Assembly (NCBI GenBank): GCA_008711295.1 | Contig: VUYV01000062.1 | Span: forward strand, 1,402,025-1,466,024 | DNA: 64,000 bases | Reading direction: 5' to 3' | DNA from: Anarhynchus alexandrinus | Taxonomy: Eukaryota; Chordata; Aves; Charadriiformes; Charadriidae | Shown here: positions 62,798 through 64,000 of the stretch, piece after piece | Numbering within the stretch: position 1 is the first letter of the stretch | Layout of the letters: each line of letters opens with the position of its first letter | Program-made: the position numbers and the translations under genes | The notes under the pieces: generated by a model | Databases searched by the model: none | What the model saw: the letters and a program-made list of their open reading frames with translations, nothing else | Told to the model about the DNA's origin: nothing

Positions 62798-62829
62798 GTT
62801 CTGTAATGTCTAGGTGAGTGCAGTGCTAG
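62798..62829 (+). other. Candidate micro-exon with tandem donors
   Basis: An acceptor-like tract (AATTTCTGCACAATTTTCTGCAG, 62775-62797) is followed after 16 nt by TCTAG|GTGAGT (62813/62814) and after 32 nt by GCTAG|GTAAGT (62829/62830). Both donors are near consensus. A 16- or 32-nt exon would shift frame in either form and carries TAA and TAG in two frames, so a UTR, poison or non-coding exon is more likely than a coding one. Chance occurrence is possible. Confidence 0.25.
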
Positions 62830-63739
62830 GTAAGTGGAGATGCTGTTTCTGATTTGGGGCACTTTTGTTTGCTTGTTTTCAAAACTCAGAGGCAGCTGGC
62901 AAAGAGCATTTCCCTTTCTGACTCAAATCTATTTCAATGTTTGAATAGAAATTTCCACCTTTTTTAACCAAATTTTTCATTTCATTACGCTCTTATAAAC
63001 GCTCCAGACAGGAAGCAGAACAAAGAAATGGCAAGGAAACCCAGAAACAACTTTCTGCCCCTCTCCTCCCCAGTTCAGCTACACAAGCTTTCAGCAGCAG
63101 AACAAAGACGGAGCACAGATGCAGACATAGAAGACCTTTGATTTTCCCCAGATAAAGCAACTTTAAATCAAAACTCCAGTTTTAATCAGGAAAGTGAGGG
63201 CCGGTGATTTTCCTAGCCTCGTGGTATTACTGAGCATTCTTGCGCTTCTTGCTGCCGAAGCATGGGCATGGGCTGGCCTGGGAGAGCAGCCCCCTGCAAA
63301 GCTGCTTCCCTGTGCCCTGCCTGAAGGCTGCGGCCTCTATCCCCTCATCCGACTCTCACTCATCGCACACACCACACCATCACCACACAGCCCCGGTTCA
63401 GATTGCTGCTTTCAAACGTGCGGGAAGGGGATTGTGTGAGATACCCCTCAGTATGGGGAAGAAAGTCCTCTGTCACGCAGCTCTACTTTTCCTTTCTGTT
63501 CTTTCCTTAATCATCTGCCAGAAATGGCTTCATACTGAATGGATAAAAATACTGTAAATACGGTACTTACACAGATTGGTATCAGTGAAATTATCATGAA
63601 CTTTTGTAGCATATTTTTCTGACATAAACACCCCACCCCACACAACAGCCATCCCGACCTGGCTGAGCAAGACTCAGACGCATTATTTTAATTTCTCCTC
63701 TTGCTTTTATTCCCCCCATCCTTTCTCTTTTTGAAGGCT

Positions 63740-64000
63740 TCCAGAAGCACGCTCCTACCGCCACGGCCGGGGTCCGTGCACCCCGCAGACCGCAGCCCCC
63801 CCGCCGTCCCCTGCCAGCACGGCAACCCCCCCTTCCCCGCGCTCTGTGCCCGACCCCCGCCCGCACCGACCCCCTTCCAGCCGCTCTGCCGGGAGAAATA
63901 AGGTCTTAAACCGCGCGATTTGAGCTCAGGCCNGCAGAGCGCGGGGGGAACCCAGCGAACACCGGCACCGCTCCGCCCGTCCGGGCCCGGCCTGGGGCGG
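63740..64000. promoter_or_regulatory. CpG island 3, left edge, cut by window end
   Basis: GC and CpG rise abruptly from about 63745, with C-rich runs (63796-63875) and CpG-dense sequence to the last base. One ambiguous base at 63933. The frames open here are stop-poor by composition. A promoter or 5' exon probably lies just beyond the window. Confidence 0.6.

Larger units (their letters stand above)
53060..63740. other. Non-coding interval to the third GC-rich island
   Basis: No exon is supported apart from the micro-exon candidate at 62.8 kb. Visible contents are a T-rich tract (57068-57094), regulatory-looking stretches near 59.3-59.8 kb and many chance frames in moderately GC-rich parts (57.2-57.7, 58.5-59.3, 62.1-62.35 kb). 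Minus-strand donor-like words (for example at 61217 and 62367) occur singly with no accompanying acceptor or frame. Confidence 0.55.

Noticed and set aside
1..64000. CRISPR arrays, bacterial operons, prophage or insertion sequences
   Set aside because: No regularly spaced repeats, ribosome-binding sites or coding density. The sequence is vertebrate.
1..64000. Endogenous retrovirus or LTR elements
   Set aside because: No paired LTR-like direct repeats, primer-binding site or gag/pol-like frames were found by eye.

Overview
This is vertebrate genomic DNA, most likely from a bird. The evidence is a very low density of interspersed repeats, one eroded CR1 LINE 3' end (about 52.74-53.03 kb), several degraded fragments resembling old sauropsid/amniote repeats, long non-coding stretches of moderate GC, and compact CpG islands of very high GC, one broken by an assembly gap. 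No bacterial, plasmid or viral gene organisation is visible. I found no protein-coding exon that I can name. The longer open frames are chance frames, mostly in GC-rich DNA, without recognisable domains or exon-like boundaries.

Layout. 1-26.6 kb is non-coding. Its right part (about 20.7-27.0 kb) has the look of conserved non-coding DNA: AT-rich but not simple, rich in TAAT-type homeodomain words, with an RFX-like X-box and octamer/FOX words close to the first CpG island. About 26.65-29.1 kb is CpG island 1. It holds a 967-base N gap (27309-28275) whose left edge is an 18-bp-arm perfect inverted repeat. On the right, a GC-rich fragment ends in a strong plus-strand splice donor at 28388/28389, which suggests the 5' exon of a plus-strand gene lying mostly in the gap. 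29.6-37.0 kb is non-coding with ancient repeat remnants and a double hairpin containing two inverted GATA sites. About 37.05-38.6 kb is CpG island 2. 38.6-63.7 kb is non-coding with ancient SINE-like pieces, a 94-nt pure pyrimidine tract, the CR1 fragment, a recursive-splice-like site at 53058/53059 and a possible micro-exon at 62.8 kb. A third GC-rich island begins at about 63.74 kb and runs off the window.

Interpretation (inference). The window fits the promoter region and first long intron, or 5' flank, of a developmental regulator-type gene with several CpG-island promoters. Three independent splice-like signals to the right of or within the islands point to plus-strand transcription. The gene cannot be named from this sequence. 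I saw no convincing new biological system. The items most worth checking are the gap-edge palindrome, the fused acceptor/donor, the micro-exon candidate and the GATA double hairpin. Conservation statements come from sequence appearance only, since no alignment could be run.
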